A DNA stretch of 38,246 bases from a bacterium (GTDB lineage: Bacteria > B130-G9), in NCBI GenBank assembly GCA_035527515.1, contig DATLAJ010000085.1:1-38246 (forward strand), in the 5' to 3' direction. Below the pieces are notes generated by a model, which did no database searches, was not told the origin of the DNA, and saw only the letters and a list, made by a program, of their open reading frames with translations. Of this stretch, positions 18,221 to 26,600 are shown one piece after another. Position 1 is the first letter of the stretch; every line of letters begins with the position of its first letter. A program made the translations under genes and the position numbers.

Positions 18221-19282
18221 ATGCCTCGGTTACTGTCGCAAGAAGAGATAGACGCGCTGCTAACGCAGATGCCGGAAGAGTCTGAAAGGGCACCCGGCGG
18301 CCCGAAGGGCGCAGCGATGATGCTGGGCAAGAAGGCCCAGCTTTACGATTTCAAACGCCCTGACCGCCTGTCTAAGGACAACATCCGCTCCCTGCACCTC
18401 ATACACGACAGGTTTGCAAGGAGCTGTTCGGCATCATTCTCTGCGTATCTCAGGACGATGTCAGACGTCAATCTGCTCTCCGTTGACCAGTTCACTTATT
18501 TCGAGTTCTTAATGTCCCTGCCCGACCCAACTTGCCTCAATATACTGAGCATGCGGCCTCTTGAGGGCAATGCGGCGCTGGAGATCAACCCCTCGGTCGT
18601 ATTCCCCGTTATTGACAAGCTTTTAGGTGGGCCAGGGCAGCCGCTGGCCGAGGTCCGTGAGATCACGGACATCGAGTTCGGTATAATAGAGGGAATGATT
18701 AAGCAGTCACTCAAAGACCTCCAGGACGCCTGGTCGCAGGCCATGAACATTGAGATAGCAATTGTCGAGAGAGAGACGACTCCGCAGTTGATGCAGATAG
18801 CGGCTCCGAACGAACCAGTTGTGCTTGTAACATTCGAGATCAAAATAGCCGAACTTTCGGGAATGATGAACCTGTGCATACCGTCGAGAATGCTCGAACC
18901 TGTCATGAATCGATTCACTCAGGATTGGTATTCTGTCTCCGTTTCAAGCCGGCCGGAGAAGGTTGGCCTCTGGATCAACGAGTTGCTGAACGAGGTCCCG
19001 CTGCCGGTCTCCGTGTTCTTGGGCGAGAGCAGGCTCGCGGTTCAAGACATAGTCGATCTTGAGAAGGGCGATGTTGTGGTCCTTGAGGGCCGCACAAGCA
19101 CCCCATTAACTGTTCGTGTTGGCGGCGTGCCGAAGTTCCGCGCCTCGATAGGGGAACACGACCGTAGAGCAGCGATCAAGGTTCTCTCCAGGATTGAGAG
19201 GCCAATCTCGCCGCTCGGTCAATCTGTAGAAGCGAAGCAACCAGACGGCGCAGCAGGCCAGCAGCCTGAGTCGGAGAAGTAA
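18221..19282 (+). CDS. fliM: flagellar motor switch protein FliM
   Basis: A 353-residue C-ring protein that binds phosphorylated CheY and sets rotation direction. The N-terminus LLSQEEIDALL is the classical CheY-binding peptide. After a linker, YDFKRPDRLSKDNIRSLHLI leads into the middle CheC-like domain, with DPTCLNILSMRPLEGNAAL and VIDKLLGGPG. The C-terminal SpoA/FliN-like domain is about residues 255-325 (LPVSVFLGESRLAVQDIVDL). It starts 42 bases after the small membrane protein gene. The presence of an intact EIDALL motif implies a chemotaxis input although no che gene is in the window. Confidence 0.96.
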   Translation: MPRLLSQEEIDALLTQMPEESERAPGGPKGAAMMLGKKAQLYDFKRPDRLSKDNIRSLHLIHDRFARSCSASFSAYLRTMSDVNLLSVDQFTYFEFLMSLPDPTCLNILSMRPLEGNAALEINPSVVFPVIDKLLGGPGQPLAEVREITDIEFGIIEGMIKQSLKDLQDAWSQAMNIEIAIVERETTPQLMQIAAPNEPVVLVTFEIKIAELSGMMNLCIPSRMLEPVMNRFTQDWYSVSVSSRPEKVGLWINELLNEVPLPVSVFLGESRLAVQDIVDLEKGDVVVLEGRTSTPLTVRVGGVPKFRASIGEHDRRAAIKVLSRIERPISPLGQSVEAKQPDGAAGQQPESEK

Positions 19283-19306
19283 CGTAACATATCAACGAGG
19301 AGTCAG

Positions 19307-19351
19307 ATGATCGACAGCAGGTCGTGCAACGTTTTCAAAGTAAGTGCGTAG
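19307..19351 (+). CDS. possible 14-codon leader ORF between fliM and fliN
   Basis: An ATG at 19307 follows GAGGAG (19297-19302) at a good distance and opens a 14-residue frame, MIDSRSCNVFKVSA, closing with TAG. It lies between the fliM stop and the fliN start, 16 bases before the latter. It may only be a translation-coupling or chance ORF. No family resemblance. Confidence 0.25.
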   Translation: MIDSRSCNVFKVSA

Positions 19352-19367
19352 CCACAAGGGATGAACA

Positions 19368-20369
19368 ATGACTGGGACAGAACCTGAGACAGCACAAGAC
19401 ACTCCTTTCGTAACGGTCCCGCTGACCCCGGCAGGCGAGCTTGGCGCTGAGTTCAGCATTGTGGCCGGTATTTTCAAGAAGCTGCCCGATTTGCTCAAGG
19501 AGACGATCGGCCAGATTCTCGACGCAGAGACCGATGTCTCGGAGCCGAGGATGGGCTCCTTCTCTAGGGACGACCTTGTCGCGGCGATCGACCCGACGCA
19601 GGTCTGCATCGTGCATGCAACGTTTACGAAAGGGATAGGCGGCGCATCCTTCTTTGTTGCCAAGAGCGACACTGCTAGGGCTTTCATTGAGCTTATCCCG
19701 AGCACGCCAGTGGAGGGCGAGAAAGAGGAACCTTCTGCCGAATCACTGGACGCGTTCCTTGAGCTCGCCAACCAGATATACGGTAAGGTGAACCTAATCT
19801 TATCTGAGGTTGCAGGTGGCACGGTCAGCACCGGCGCCTTGGGACTGTTTGACAAGGAATCCCAAGACCTTGCGGAGCTCGTTCCCCAGGGCGAGTCATT
19901 CTGCGCAGAGCTGAATGTCTCGGCGCCTGACAAGCTGGATGGCGCCGTTCTCTTCATTTATTCCGCGGACTCTGTTGAACAGCTGGCGGCAGCAGCGGAG
20001 TCGCCCCCGGAGCCTTTCAGCGACGAAATAACTGCTGAAGCACAGGCGTCAGAGGCCGAATCAGCCCCCGAGGCGCCCGCTCCCCCTGAGGCCGAATTGG
20101 AGACGGACGAGCGGCTCAAGGTCATCATGAGCATGGAGATCCCCATCCATGTCAGGTTCGGCGAGACGCAGATGTATATAAGAGACATCCTTCAGCTGGG
20201 CACCGGCTCGATTATCGAGCTCAACAAGGCCGTCGATACTCCTGTGGACCTTGTTGTGAACGAGGACCTCGTCATCGCCAGAGGTGAGGTCGTTGTGGTC
20301 GAATCCAACTTCGCGGTTCGGATTACCGAGGTCAAGAGCAAGACCTACCGGATCAAGGGCCTCGGATAG
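19368..20369 (+). CDS. fliN: flagellar motor switch protein FliN, FliY-like with CheC-type region
   Basis: A 333-residue protein, much longer than an ordinary FliN (about 100-140). The C-terminal SpoA domain (about residues 248-330) is typical FliN: MSMEIPIHVRFGETQMYI, then LGTGSIIELNKAVDTPVDL and VARGEVVV-like IARGEVVVV, and completes the C-ring below FliM. Residues about 25-205 form a separate region with D128-x3-E132-x2-N135, matching the [D/S]xxxExxN phosphatase signature of CheC and FliY. A second similar site at D41-x3-E45 has glycine in place of asparagine. An acidic, Pro/Ala-rich linker (about 205-248) joins the two parts. This suggests a FliY-like protein that may dephosphorylate CheY-P at the switch. 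It lacks an N-terminal EIDALL peptide. Confidence 0.92.
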   Translation: MTGTEPETAQDTPFVTVPLTPAGELGAEFSIVAGIFKKLPDLLKETIGQILDAETDVSEPRMGSFSRDDLVAAIDPTQVCIVHATFTKGIGGASFFVAKSDTARAFIELIPSTPVEGEKEEPSAESLDAFLELANQIYGKVNLILSEVAGGTVSTGALGLFDKESQDLAELVPQGESFCAELNVSAPDKLDGAVLFIYSADSVEQLAAAAESPPEPFSDEITAEAQASEAESAPEAPAPPEAELETDERLKVIMSMEIPIHVRFGETQMYIRDILQLGTGSIIELNKAVDTPVDLVVNEDLVIARGEVVVVESNFAVRITEVKSKTYRIKGLG

Positions 20370-20432
20370 AGCTTGTCCGCCATAGCTTTCTTGACCGACG
20401 TAGCTTCAGCGTAGTTGGTAGCGGAGGCGGAG

Positions 20433-22343
20433 ATGGCTGATGTGGCCTTGATTTTTGGCGCTAACGGTCCCCTTGCCAGGACCATTGCTAACTTCGAGCA
20501 ACGCCCTGACCAAGCGCAAATGGCTCGACTGGTGTGGGAAGCGATCCAAACCAAACGCCACCTAATCGTCGAGGCGGGCACCGGAATAGGTAAGAGCCTC
20601 GCCTACCTCGTCCCCGTAATCGCGTGCGGTAAGAAAACGATCATATCCACCAAGACCAAAACGCTTCAGGAACAGCTGCTCAACCACGACCTGCCGCTGC
20701 TCCGGAAGGCTTCGGGAACTCGTTTTACCGCAGTCTGCTTGAAGGGAAGAGCTAACTACCTCTGCCTCAAGAGGCTCAAGGACTTCAGCGCCCGGCCGTT
20801 GTTTGTATTTCCTCACGAGATCAAGTATTTCCGCAAGATACAAAACTGGGCGAGCCGCACCGCGACCGGCGACCGCGCGGAGCTGCACCAGCTGCCCGAC
20901 AGGCTGGCCCTATGGCATGACATCTGCTCTCAGCGTGACCTCTGCACCGGCCAGAAGTGCGAGTTCTCCAACGAGTGCTTCGTTTCTAAAGCCCGCGAGG
21001 CCGCGGACAAGGCCGGCATAGTCGTCATCAATCACTACCTCTTCTTCGCCAATCTTGCACTTCAATTGAGCTCGGACACCTCGATGCTGCCCGAGCGCAA
21101 GCTCCTCGTTTTCGACGAGGCGCACGACATTGAAGATGTCGCCTCGCAGTTCTTGGGCGCCTCAGTTGGGCTTGGGCAGGTCAACGACCTCGTGAACCGA
21201 ATCAGTCGGCAGATCGAACTCGAGAAAATTGAGATCAAGGGCCTCGCCTCTGCTCTTATTAAGGTTCAAAAAACTAGCAGCGAGTTCTTCGCGCATTTTG
21301 CCGCTCGGCGCGACGGCGCCTTCAAGCTGACCATGGATATGTTCGATGCGCGTGTTCTAGATGGTCGAGATGAGCTTTGCAGACAGCTAAAGAGGTTATC
21401 CAGACTCCTCTCCGATGCGGCCTCGGACGGGCTCGATGTCTTTGGTCCGATTTCGGAGCGATGCCAAGAGATGGCGAATTCTGTCCGCGACGTTTCCGAC
21501 CTCGAGAACCAAGAGCTCGTCCACTGGGCAGAAGCAAGGGATGGACACGTCCAGCTCAAGGCGACACCGATCTGTCTGGCAGATACGTTTGCAGAACATG
21601 TATTCGGGAAGGTCCCGACAGTGGTGCTTACCTCTGCAACGCTCTCGTCGGAACGCTCCTTCAAATACATCAAGAGCCGCCTCGGCACGCCGGAGCCTCT
21701 GGAGCTGATGCTCAAGCCCTGCTTCGACTACAAGAGGCAGACGCTTCTGTTCATCCCTCAACACCTGCCGCTGCCCGACGACCCTCGATTCGTCAGCATG
21801 GCCGCAGCGGAGATTGTCAAGATACTCAAGAGGACCAAGGGAAAAGCTTTCATTCTGTGCACCAGTATTGCCAATATGAACGCGCTGCACGAGCTTGTCA
21901 GCGGCAAGATCGACCAGCGATGCTTCCTACAGGGCGAGATGCCGAACGCGGCGTTGCTCAAAGAGTTCCGCCGAGACGTCAGCTCTGTCCTCTTCGCAAC
22001 CGCGAGCTTCTGGCAGGGCGTTGACGTGCAGGGAGAGGCGCTGAGCTGTGTCATAATCGACAAGCTTCCTTTTGCCGTTCCGAGCGACCCAATTATTGAG
22101 GCGCGCATCGAGCGGATACGGTCCGAAAATGGCAATCCGTTCTATGAGCTTCAGGTCCCGCAGGCGATAATCGCCCTCAAACAGGGCTTTGGCCGCCTGA
22201 TAAGGACTAAGACCGACCGAGGTGTGCTCTCGATACTTGATAAGAGGATTCTGCTGAAATCCTACGGCCGCAAGTTCCTTGAGAGCTTGCCACCCTGCCC
22301 CATCACCCACGACATCGAGGCGCTCGACCGATTCTTCGGGTAG
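20433..22343 (+). CDS. dinG: DinG/XPD-type ATP-dependent DNA helicase
   Basis: A 636-residue superfamily 2 helicase with the iron-sulfur type layout of DinG and XPD, which unwinds DNA 5'-3' and resolves R-loops or damaged structures. Walker A AGTGIGKS is at residues 48-55, followed by STKTKTLQEQLL; the DEAH box is DEAHDIEDVA. Cysteines for a 4Fe-4S cluster are visible in NYLC, DLC, KC and EC between the A and DEAH motifs. The late motif is QGFGRLIRTKTDRG. There is no N-terminal exonuclease domain. ATG at 20433 has GGAGG 6 bases upstream; a TTG six codons earlier is less likely. It begins 63 bases after fliN, so read-through from the flagellar operon is possible. Confidence 0.9.
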   Translation: MADVALIFGANGPLARTIANFEQRPDQAQMARLVWEAIQTKRHLIVEAGTGIGKSLAYLVPVIACGKKTIISTKTKTLQEQLLNHDLPLLRKASGTRFTAVCLKGRANYLCLKRLKDFSARPLFVFPHEIKYFRKIQNWASRTATGDRAELHQLPDRLALWHDICSQRDLCTGQKCEFSNECFVSKAREAADKAGIVVINHYLFFANLALQLSSDTSMLPERKLLVFDEAHDIEDVASQFLGASVGLGQVNDLVNRISRQIELEKIEIKGLASALIKVQKTSSEFFAHFAARRDGAFKLTMDMFDARVLDGRDELCRQLKRLSRLLSDAASDGLDVFGPISERCQEMANSVRDVSDLENQELVHWAEARDGHVQLKATPICLADTFAEHVFGKVPTVVLTSATLSSERSFKYIKSRLGTPEPLELMLKPCFDYKRQTLLFIPQHLPLPDDPRFVSMAAAEIVKILKRTKGKAFILCTSIANMNALHELVSGKIDQRCFLQGEMPNAALLKEFRRDVSSVLFATASFWQGVDVQGEALSCVIIDKLPFAVPSDPIIEARIERIRSENGNPFYELQVPQAIIALKQGFGRLIRTKTDRGVLSILDKRILLKSYGRKFLESLPPCPITHDIEALDRFFG

Positions 22344-22419
22344 GCCTCATGCCCGAACTCCCTCTTATTTGGCTCTTCATACAAAAATTTGAGTTGGACG
22401 GCTCATCTCACCCAAAATA

Positions 22420-22447
22420 TTGACGAATCGCAGCTTGCCGTGATAGT
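22420..22447 (+). promoter_or_regulatory. candidate sigma-70 type promoter for tatA
   Basis: TTGACG (22420-22425, five of six matches to TTGACA) is followed after 16 bases by GATAGT (22442-22447, four of six to TATAAT), 45 bases before the tatA ATG. Confidence 0.45.
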
Positions 22448-22492
22448 TTATGACTAAGCGTTGCAGAAGGATTAACCTAATGGAGAGAAGCG

Positions 22493-22684
22493 ATGTGGAC
22501 GCCGGGGCCGACTGAGCTGATCGTCATTCTCGTTATCGTGCTGATTATCTTCGGTGTGGGGAAGCTGCCAGGGATCGGAAAGGCGCTTGGCAAGGGGATC
22601 AAAGAGTTCAAAGACGGCTCGACCGGCAAGGGCGAGAAGACCGAGAAGCAGGACGACGAGAAAGAACCTGAGAAGACTGAGTAG
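22493..22684 (+). CDS. tatA: twin-arginine translocase subunit TatA
   Basis: A 63-residue TatA/E family protein. TatA oligomers with TatC move folded proteins with twin-arginine signals across the cytoplasmic membrane. It has a short N-terminus, [20 protein letters not shown] as a transmembrane helix with the conserved F-G hinge and KLP, then an amphipathic helix ([16 protein letters not shown]) and an acidic/lysine-rich tail. GGAG lies 8 bases before the ATG. tatC is not in the window. It is followed by a convergent glycosyltransferase gene 29 bases away. Confidence 0.93.
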   Translation: MWTPGPTELIVILVIVLIIFGVGKLPGIGKALGKGIKEFKDGSTGKGEKTEKQDDEKEPEKTE

Positions 22685-22713
22685 CGAAAGCTCCGGTCAT
22701 TTTATCGAGGCAG

Positions 22714-23832
22714 TCAGCCCCGATTGCAGAGCGCAAGATAGAGCCGCTCGACCTCGTCAACGCTCCTGTGTAAGGCGAATCTATTTACGGCCGTCTCCCT
22801 TGCACCCCTGGCCAGCCGTGTTCGCATCTCATCGTCGTCAAGCAGGGCTCTGACCGCGTCCGCAATCCCTTCCGGAGAGCCTGGCTCCACAAGTAAACCG
22901 TCCCGACCATCGGTTACGATCTCGCACGAGGCGCCGGACCCAGTCGCCACAACGGCACAGCCGCAAGCCATCGCCTCGACCGTAACAAGGCCAAATGGCT
23001 CGGCCTCCGACGCCAGAACCATCACATCAAGCGAACGCATCGCGTCCGGCATGTCCAAGACGCGGTCAACGAGGCTTATCTGGCCTGAATAGCCGCTGCT
23101 CTCAACCATCGAGCGGAGATGCCCGCGATACGGAACGTTCTTATGCTTGGTGGGGCCCGCAACGACGAACGTCGCCTCGTAGCCCTGTTTGAGCAGTAAG
23201 AGGGCAGCTTTGACGAAGAGCTCCTGTCCTTTGTGGGGCGAGACCTCCCCCAGAATGCCGACTAGACGCTCGTCTTTGCCGACGTTAAGACTACTGCGGA
23301 GCGATCTTGAGCCTCGGGGGGCGAACTTGTCCGCGTCGATACCGTTTAGGATCGCTCTCACCTTGCCCGGATCAACGAAACGGTGCTGCAAAAGCACCCT
23401 CTTGACCGCGTCTGAGACCGCGATGATTGCGTCCGCAGAACCTAGAATCCACTTGTGAAGCGGCGATGCGCCAAGAGGCAGCAGGATATGCCGTGTGAAC
23501 ACCAGCTTCGGCTTTGACCGCGACAGCCGCTTCACTAGCGCAGCAAACATGTAGTCCGGCGGCGTGTGTGCGTTGATCAGCTCCCAGCCGCCAGCACCGA
23601 TGGTCCGCCCCAGCCGCCTTGCAGAAAGAAGGCACGGGCCGCAGTACTTTCGGGCCATCACAATCTCGACGCCCGCCTCGTTCAGCACGCCCGCCAGTTC
23701 CCCTCTTTTCCGCACAACTGCGCCCACTCGGTGCCCGCGAGACGCGAGGGCAGAGCAGAGATCGGCGAAGACACGCTCGCCGCCTCCGAATCCTGCTGCC
23801 GTGTTCACCTGTAGAATCGACAGCGTTCTCAT
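22714..23832 (-). CDS. family 4 type glycosyltransferase
   Basis: A 372-residue GT-B fold glycosyltransferase. The N-terminal domain begins MRTLSILQVNTAAGFGGGER, with FADLCSALASRGHRV after it. The C-terminal donor domain has VGILGEVSPHKGQELFVKAA, then a SLVDRVLDMPDAMRSLDVMV stretch and SEAEPFGLVTVEAMACGCAVV, the E-x7-E motif. The ATG at 23832 gives the usual start for this family; an in-frame ATG at 23865 adds eleven residues. It lies downstream of a family 2 glycosyltransferase gene in the same orientation, 106 bases away, so they may be co-transcribed and act on one polysaccharide or LPS core. Substrate is unknown. Confidence 0.88.
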   Translation of the reverse strand: MRTLSILQVNTAAGFGGGERVFADLCSALASRGHRVGAVVRKRGELAGVLNEAGVEIVMARKYCGPCLLSARRLGRTIGAGGWELINAHTPPDYMFAALVKRLSRSKPKLVFTRHILLPLGASPLHKWILGSADAIIAVSDAVKRVLLQHRFVDPGKVRAILNGIDADKFAPRGSRSLRSSLNVGKDERLVGILGEVSPHKGQELFVKAALLLLKQGYEATFVVAGPTKHKNVPYRGHLRSMVESSGYSGQISLVDRVLDMPDAMRSLDVMVLASEAEPFGLVTVEAMACGCAVVATGSGASCEIVTDGRDGLLVEPGSPEGIADAVRALLDDDEMRTRLARGARETAVNRFALHRSVDEVERLYLALCNRG

Positions 23833-23937
23833 CTTTTCAGCCAAGGTCGCACGGTGGTTCGGCATGGAGAAACTCTTGGGTGCGGGCGATGACTAGAGGG
23901 TGCAATGCAAGCCGCCCTCACACGACCTTCCCGCTGT

Positions 23938-24726
23938 TCAGACCGCGGTAGTAACATCGGCATCGGTTTCTCTCCGGAGCAAGAGCCAAGCCTTCAGATA
24001 TTTTGCAAAAGTATAAAAAGACGACGCTAAACAGAGTATGAGCCCGTGCAGACCATCGAGAAACCCAGCCTGAAAAAAGAACATCTTCACGAAAGTCATC
24101 GGCGGCCTGAACATCAACTCAAGGACGCTCACGTGCCTTCCGGCGGCCACGAGGTCTTTCGCGGCCCAAGTCGTATAGCGGTTCATCTTCGCAATATACT
24201 GCTCGAAAGTCCTATAGCTGTTGTGCAACAGCGGGGCGTTGAGCCGGCCTATGCAACCGTCGCAGATAACGTCCGCGTGAACCTCCTTCTCCTCATACTT
24301 ACATCTGTCCCGCATGAAAAGCCGCACGTTCCTGTCCCGCTCGGGCGACCAGCCGCAGTGCCGGATGCGCTTTCCAAGAAAAAAGTTCTCCCGCGGGATA
24401 GAGTAGCCAACACATTCGGCCTGCCCGGCAAGCACACCCTCCACCTCGCGCCTCAGCTCGTCCGTCACGCGTTCGTCCGCATCGCAAAGCAGTATCCAGT
24501 CATATTTGGCCTGTGGGATCGCCCAGTTCTTCTGCGCCGCCGAGCAGCTATATTCCCTCTGGATGATTCTTGCATTGAAGCCGCGGGCGATCTCGAGCGT
24601 CCTGTCGCTGCTTTCGCCGTCCACGACAAGTATCTCGTCAGCAAACATCAAGCGCTCAAGGCAGTCCTTGATGTTTGATTCCTCGTTAAAAGTCGGAACT
24701 ATTGCGGTAAGTCTTGCATTTGCCAT
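23938..24726 (-). CDS. family 2 glycosyltransferase, WaaE/KdtX-like
   Basis: A 262-residue GT-A fold glycosyltransferase. Hallmarks are TAIVPTFNEESNIKDCLERL, EILVVDGESSDRT, AAQKNWAIPQAKYDWILLCDADERV read in order with a DAD donor motif, and ENFFLGKRIRHCGW. This series matches the WaaE/KdtX group that adds hexose to the LPS inner core, though similar enzymes act elsewhere. The C-terminal part has hydrophobic stretches around residues 205-245 (FFFQAGFLDGLHGLILC), suggesting membrane association. ATG at 24726 was chosen by homology; TTG 24762 and ATG 24741 are open alternatives, none with a strong ribosome site. Confidence 0.85.
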   Translation of the reverse strand: MANARLTAIVPTFNEESNIKDCLERLMFADEILVVDGESSDRTLEIARGFNARIIQREYSCSAAQKNWAIPQAKYDWILLCDADERVTDELRREVEGVLAGQAECVGYSIPRENFFLGKRIRHCGWSPERDRNVRLFMRDRCKYEEKEVHADVICDGCIGRLNAPLLHNSYRTFEQYIAKMNRYTTWAAKDLVAAGRHVSVLELMFRPPMTFVKMFFFQAGFLDGLHGLILCLASSFYTFAKYLKAWLLLRRETDADVTTAV

Positions 24727-24839
24727 GTCAATATCATACATAAATAGACTGAATGCTCTCAACCTGATAAGGTCTTATTTGGTCTGATGGAGAAACCTTT
24801 CAGAATCTGGCACTGCATCCGAAGAGTAGTAATGTGTTG

Positions 24840-24871
24840 TGACCGGGCCGTTCTCGGGTTCAGCCCGGTCA
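24840..24871. repeat. 9-base inverted repeat upstream of the RDD gene
   Basis: TGACCGGGC (24840-24848) and GCCCGGTCA (24863-24871) are exact reverse complements separated by 14 bases. There is no T-run on the plus strand. It lies 43 bases before the RDD gene start and could be an operator or mRNA leader hairpin. Confidence 0.4.
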
Positions 24872-24914
24872 TGGGGAGATGTCATCAGACCTTGCTTAAG
24901 TAACAGGACAGAAA

Positions 24915-25442
24915 ATGATCTACGCAGGCTTCTGGCGCCGTTTCGTCGCGCTCATCATCGACTCGTTTGTGTTGCTTATCCCGATGGTTATCGTCATGTT
25001 TGCGCTCGGTATCCCTGCCTGTTCCACGGATTTTGTGGCCTCATTCTCTCCTGACAAGATACAGTCTCTCGACCCAAAAGAGATCCAAGAAATAATAATG
25101 CAGCAGGTAACTGCGGTCATGCCCTCCATCATTTTGATGGATTTGCTTAATCTTCTCGTGTGGTGGCTTTACTACGCGATAATGGAGAGCTCTTCATTGC
25201 AGGCGACGCTGGGCAAGCTCGCGGTGGGGAGCATCGTTACCGATCTAGATGGGGACAGAATCTCATTCCTCAAGGCCACCGGGAGGCACTTCGGAAAACT
25301 CATCTCCGCTCTTATCCTCTTGCTGGGCTACCTCATGGCTGGATTCACGGAGCGAAAGCAGGCGCTTCACGACTTGATGGCGGGCTGCCTCGTCATCCAA
25401 AAAGAGAGCAACATCAAGCCCCTTTACGACCTGCCAGAGTGA
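24915..25442 (+). CDS. RDD family membrane protein
   Basis: A 175-residue integral membrane protein of the RDD family. Residues 5-25 (AGFWRRFVALIIDSFVLLIP) carry the family's basic residues and the membrane aspartate. Further helices are at about 73-93 (PSIILMDLLNLLVWWLYYAI) and 135-150. The conserved central segment is seen in QATLGKLAVGSIVTDLDG, and the late ERKQALHDLMAGCLV is also typical. RDD proteins are suspected transporters, and some act in Na+/H+ exchange, but no specific role can be given. It starts behind CAGGACAGAAA. A family 2 glycosyltransferase gene follows 83 bases later. Confidence 0.85.
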   Translation: MIYAGFWRRFVALIIDSFVLLIPMVIVMFALGIPACSTDFVASFSPDKIQSLDPKEIQEIIMQQVTAVMPSIILMDLLNLLVWWLYYAIMESSSLQATLGKLAVGSIVTDLDGDRISFLKATGRHFGKLISALILLLGYLMAGFTERKQALHDLMAGCLVIQKESNIKPLYDLPE

Positions 25443-25525
25443 GATTTGGCCTGCTAGTCCGCCTCCTGCCGTGTTGGCTCGCAGCTATAGGGTGATCCTG
25501 CACCATAACGACAACATGATCTGAA

Positions 25526-26473
25526 ATGAGCAAGAAGGACGCCGCTCGTTGTTCGATCATCATCACTAACTACAACGGCAAGCATCTCCTAAAGGAATGC
25601 CTTCCGTCTGTGCTAGCGGCCGTAAAGCGCCGCGGCGGACTGGACGAGGTGATCCTGGTCGATGATCGCTCAACCGACGGCAGCTCGCGATTCGTGGCAG
25701 AGCACTTCCCCTCAGTGAGAATACAGGCCAATCTGGCCAACGTAGGGTTTCAGAGAGCCTCGAACATCGGTGCGATGATAGCTCACTTCCCAATCATCGT
25801 CCTTCTGAACAACGACGTCGCGGTCGAGCCAGACTCGATCACGAGGCTCTGCCACTGCTTCGAGCGTTACGACAATCTTTTCGCAGCGTCGGCGAAGCTC
25901 TTTGGCTGGGACAGGCGTTCATTCCTTGCGGGCCGGCGTGTGGCGAAGTTTGAACAGGGGCATTTCCGCATCCAGGACGTCAACGGGGACGAGAGCCGCC
26001 AGAGGTTGACACTGTTTGCGACTGGAGGCGCGGCGGCGTTCGACAGGGAGAAGTTTCTCGAGCTTGGGGGCTTCGACCCGATATATTACCCGCTCTACTG
26101 GGAGGACATTGACATCTGTTACAGGGCGCACAAGAGAGGATGGCCCGTGGTCTATGCGCCCGATGCGGTCATGTATCACAAGCACCGGGCCACTATTACC
26201 AAGACGACTGACCGCAAGAGGATACGACTCATCACGGCGCGTAACAGCTACATCTTCTTCTACAAGAACATTCTCGACAAAAGGATGCTAAGGCAGCACT
26301 TTCTGTGGACTCTCTGGTTCTTTGTGAGGGACACGCTTAACGGGAAGTTCAGGTTCCAAAGGGCTTTTTTGATGATGATTCCAAAGCTCCTCAAGACCCT
26401 CAAGAGAAGAAGAGCAGACAGGCTCGCACAACTGCTTGCCGACAGGCTCGTCATCGAAAGGGTCCTCGACTAG
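25526..26473 (+). CDS. family 2 glycosyltransferase
   Basis: A 315-residue GT-A fold glycosyltransferase. It begins CSIIITNYNGKHLLKECLPS, has EVILVDDRSTDGS, then IIVLLNNDVAVEPDSI with the donor/metal motif, GGFDPIYYPLYWEDIDICYR with the ED acid motif, and KRGWPVVYAPDAVMYHKHR. This is the rhamnosyltransferase-like GT2 pattern used in surface polysaccharide synthesis. The ATG at 25526 lacks a strong ribosome site but places the fold at the expected N-terminus. Upstream is the RDD protein; downstream after 127 bases is exbD. Sugar and acceptor are unknown. Confidence 0.88.
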   Translation: MSKKDAARCSIIITNYNGKHLLKECLPSVLAAVKRRGGLDEVILVDDRSTDGSSRFVAEHFPSVRIQANLANVGFQRASNIGAMIAHFPIIVLLNNDVAVEPDSITRLCHCFERYDNLFAASAKLFGWDRRSFLAGRRVAKFEQGHFRIQDVNGDESRQRLTLFATGGAAAFDREKFLELGGFDPIYYPLYWEDIDICYRAHKRGWPVVYAPDAVMYHKHRATITKTTDRKRIRLITARNSYIFFYKNILDKRMLRQHFLWTLWFFVRDTLNGKFRFQRAFLMMIPKLLKTLKRRRADRLAQLLADRLVIERVLD

Positions 26474-26600
26474 GCTAGACAGCAGTAGCTTTCTAGACTC
26501 AGTCGGCATGGCGCCGCACGCTAAGCGAATGCACATTTTGACCGTTGACACGGCTGGGTCATCGAAGCACAATCTCGGTGGCTAATTAGGAGGTTTTGGA

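Noticed and set aside
24840-24871. Terminator upstream of the RDD gene
   Set aside because: The hairpin is perfect but no T-run follows on the plus strand; kept only as an inverted repeat.
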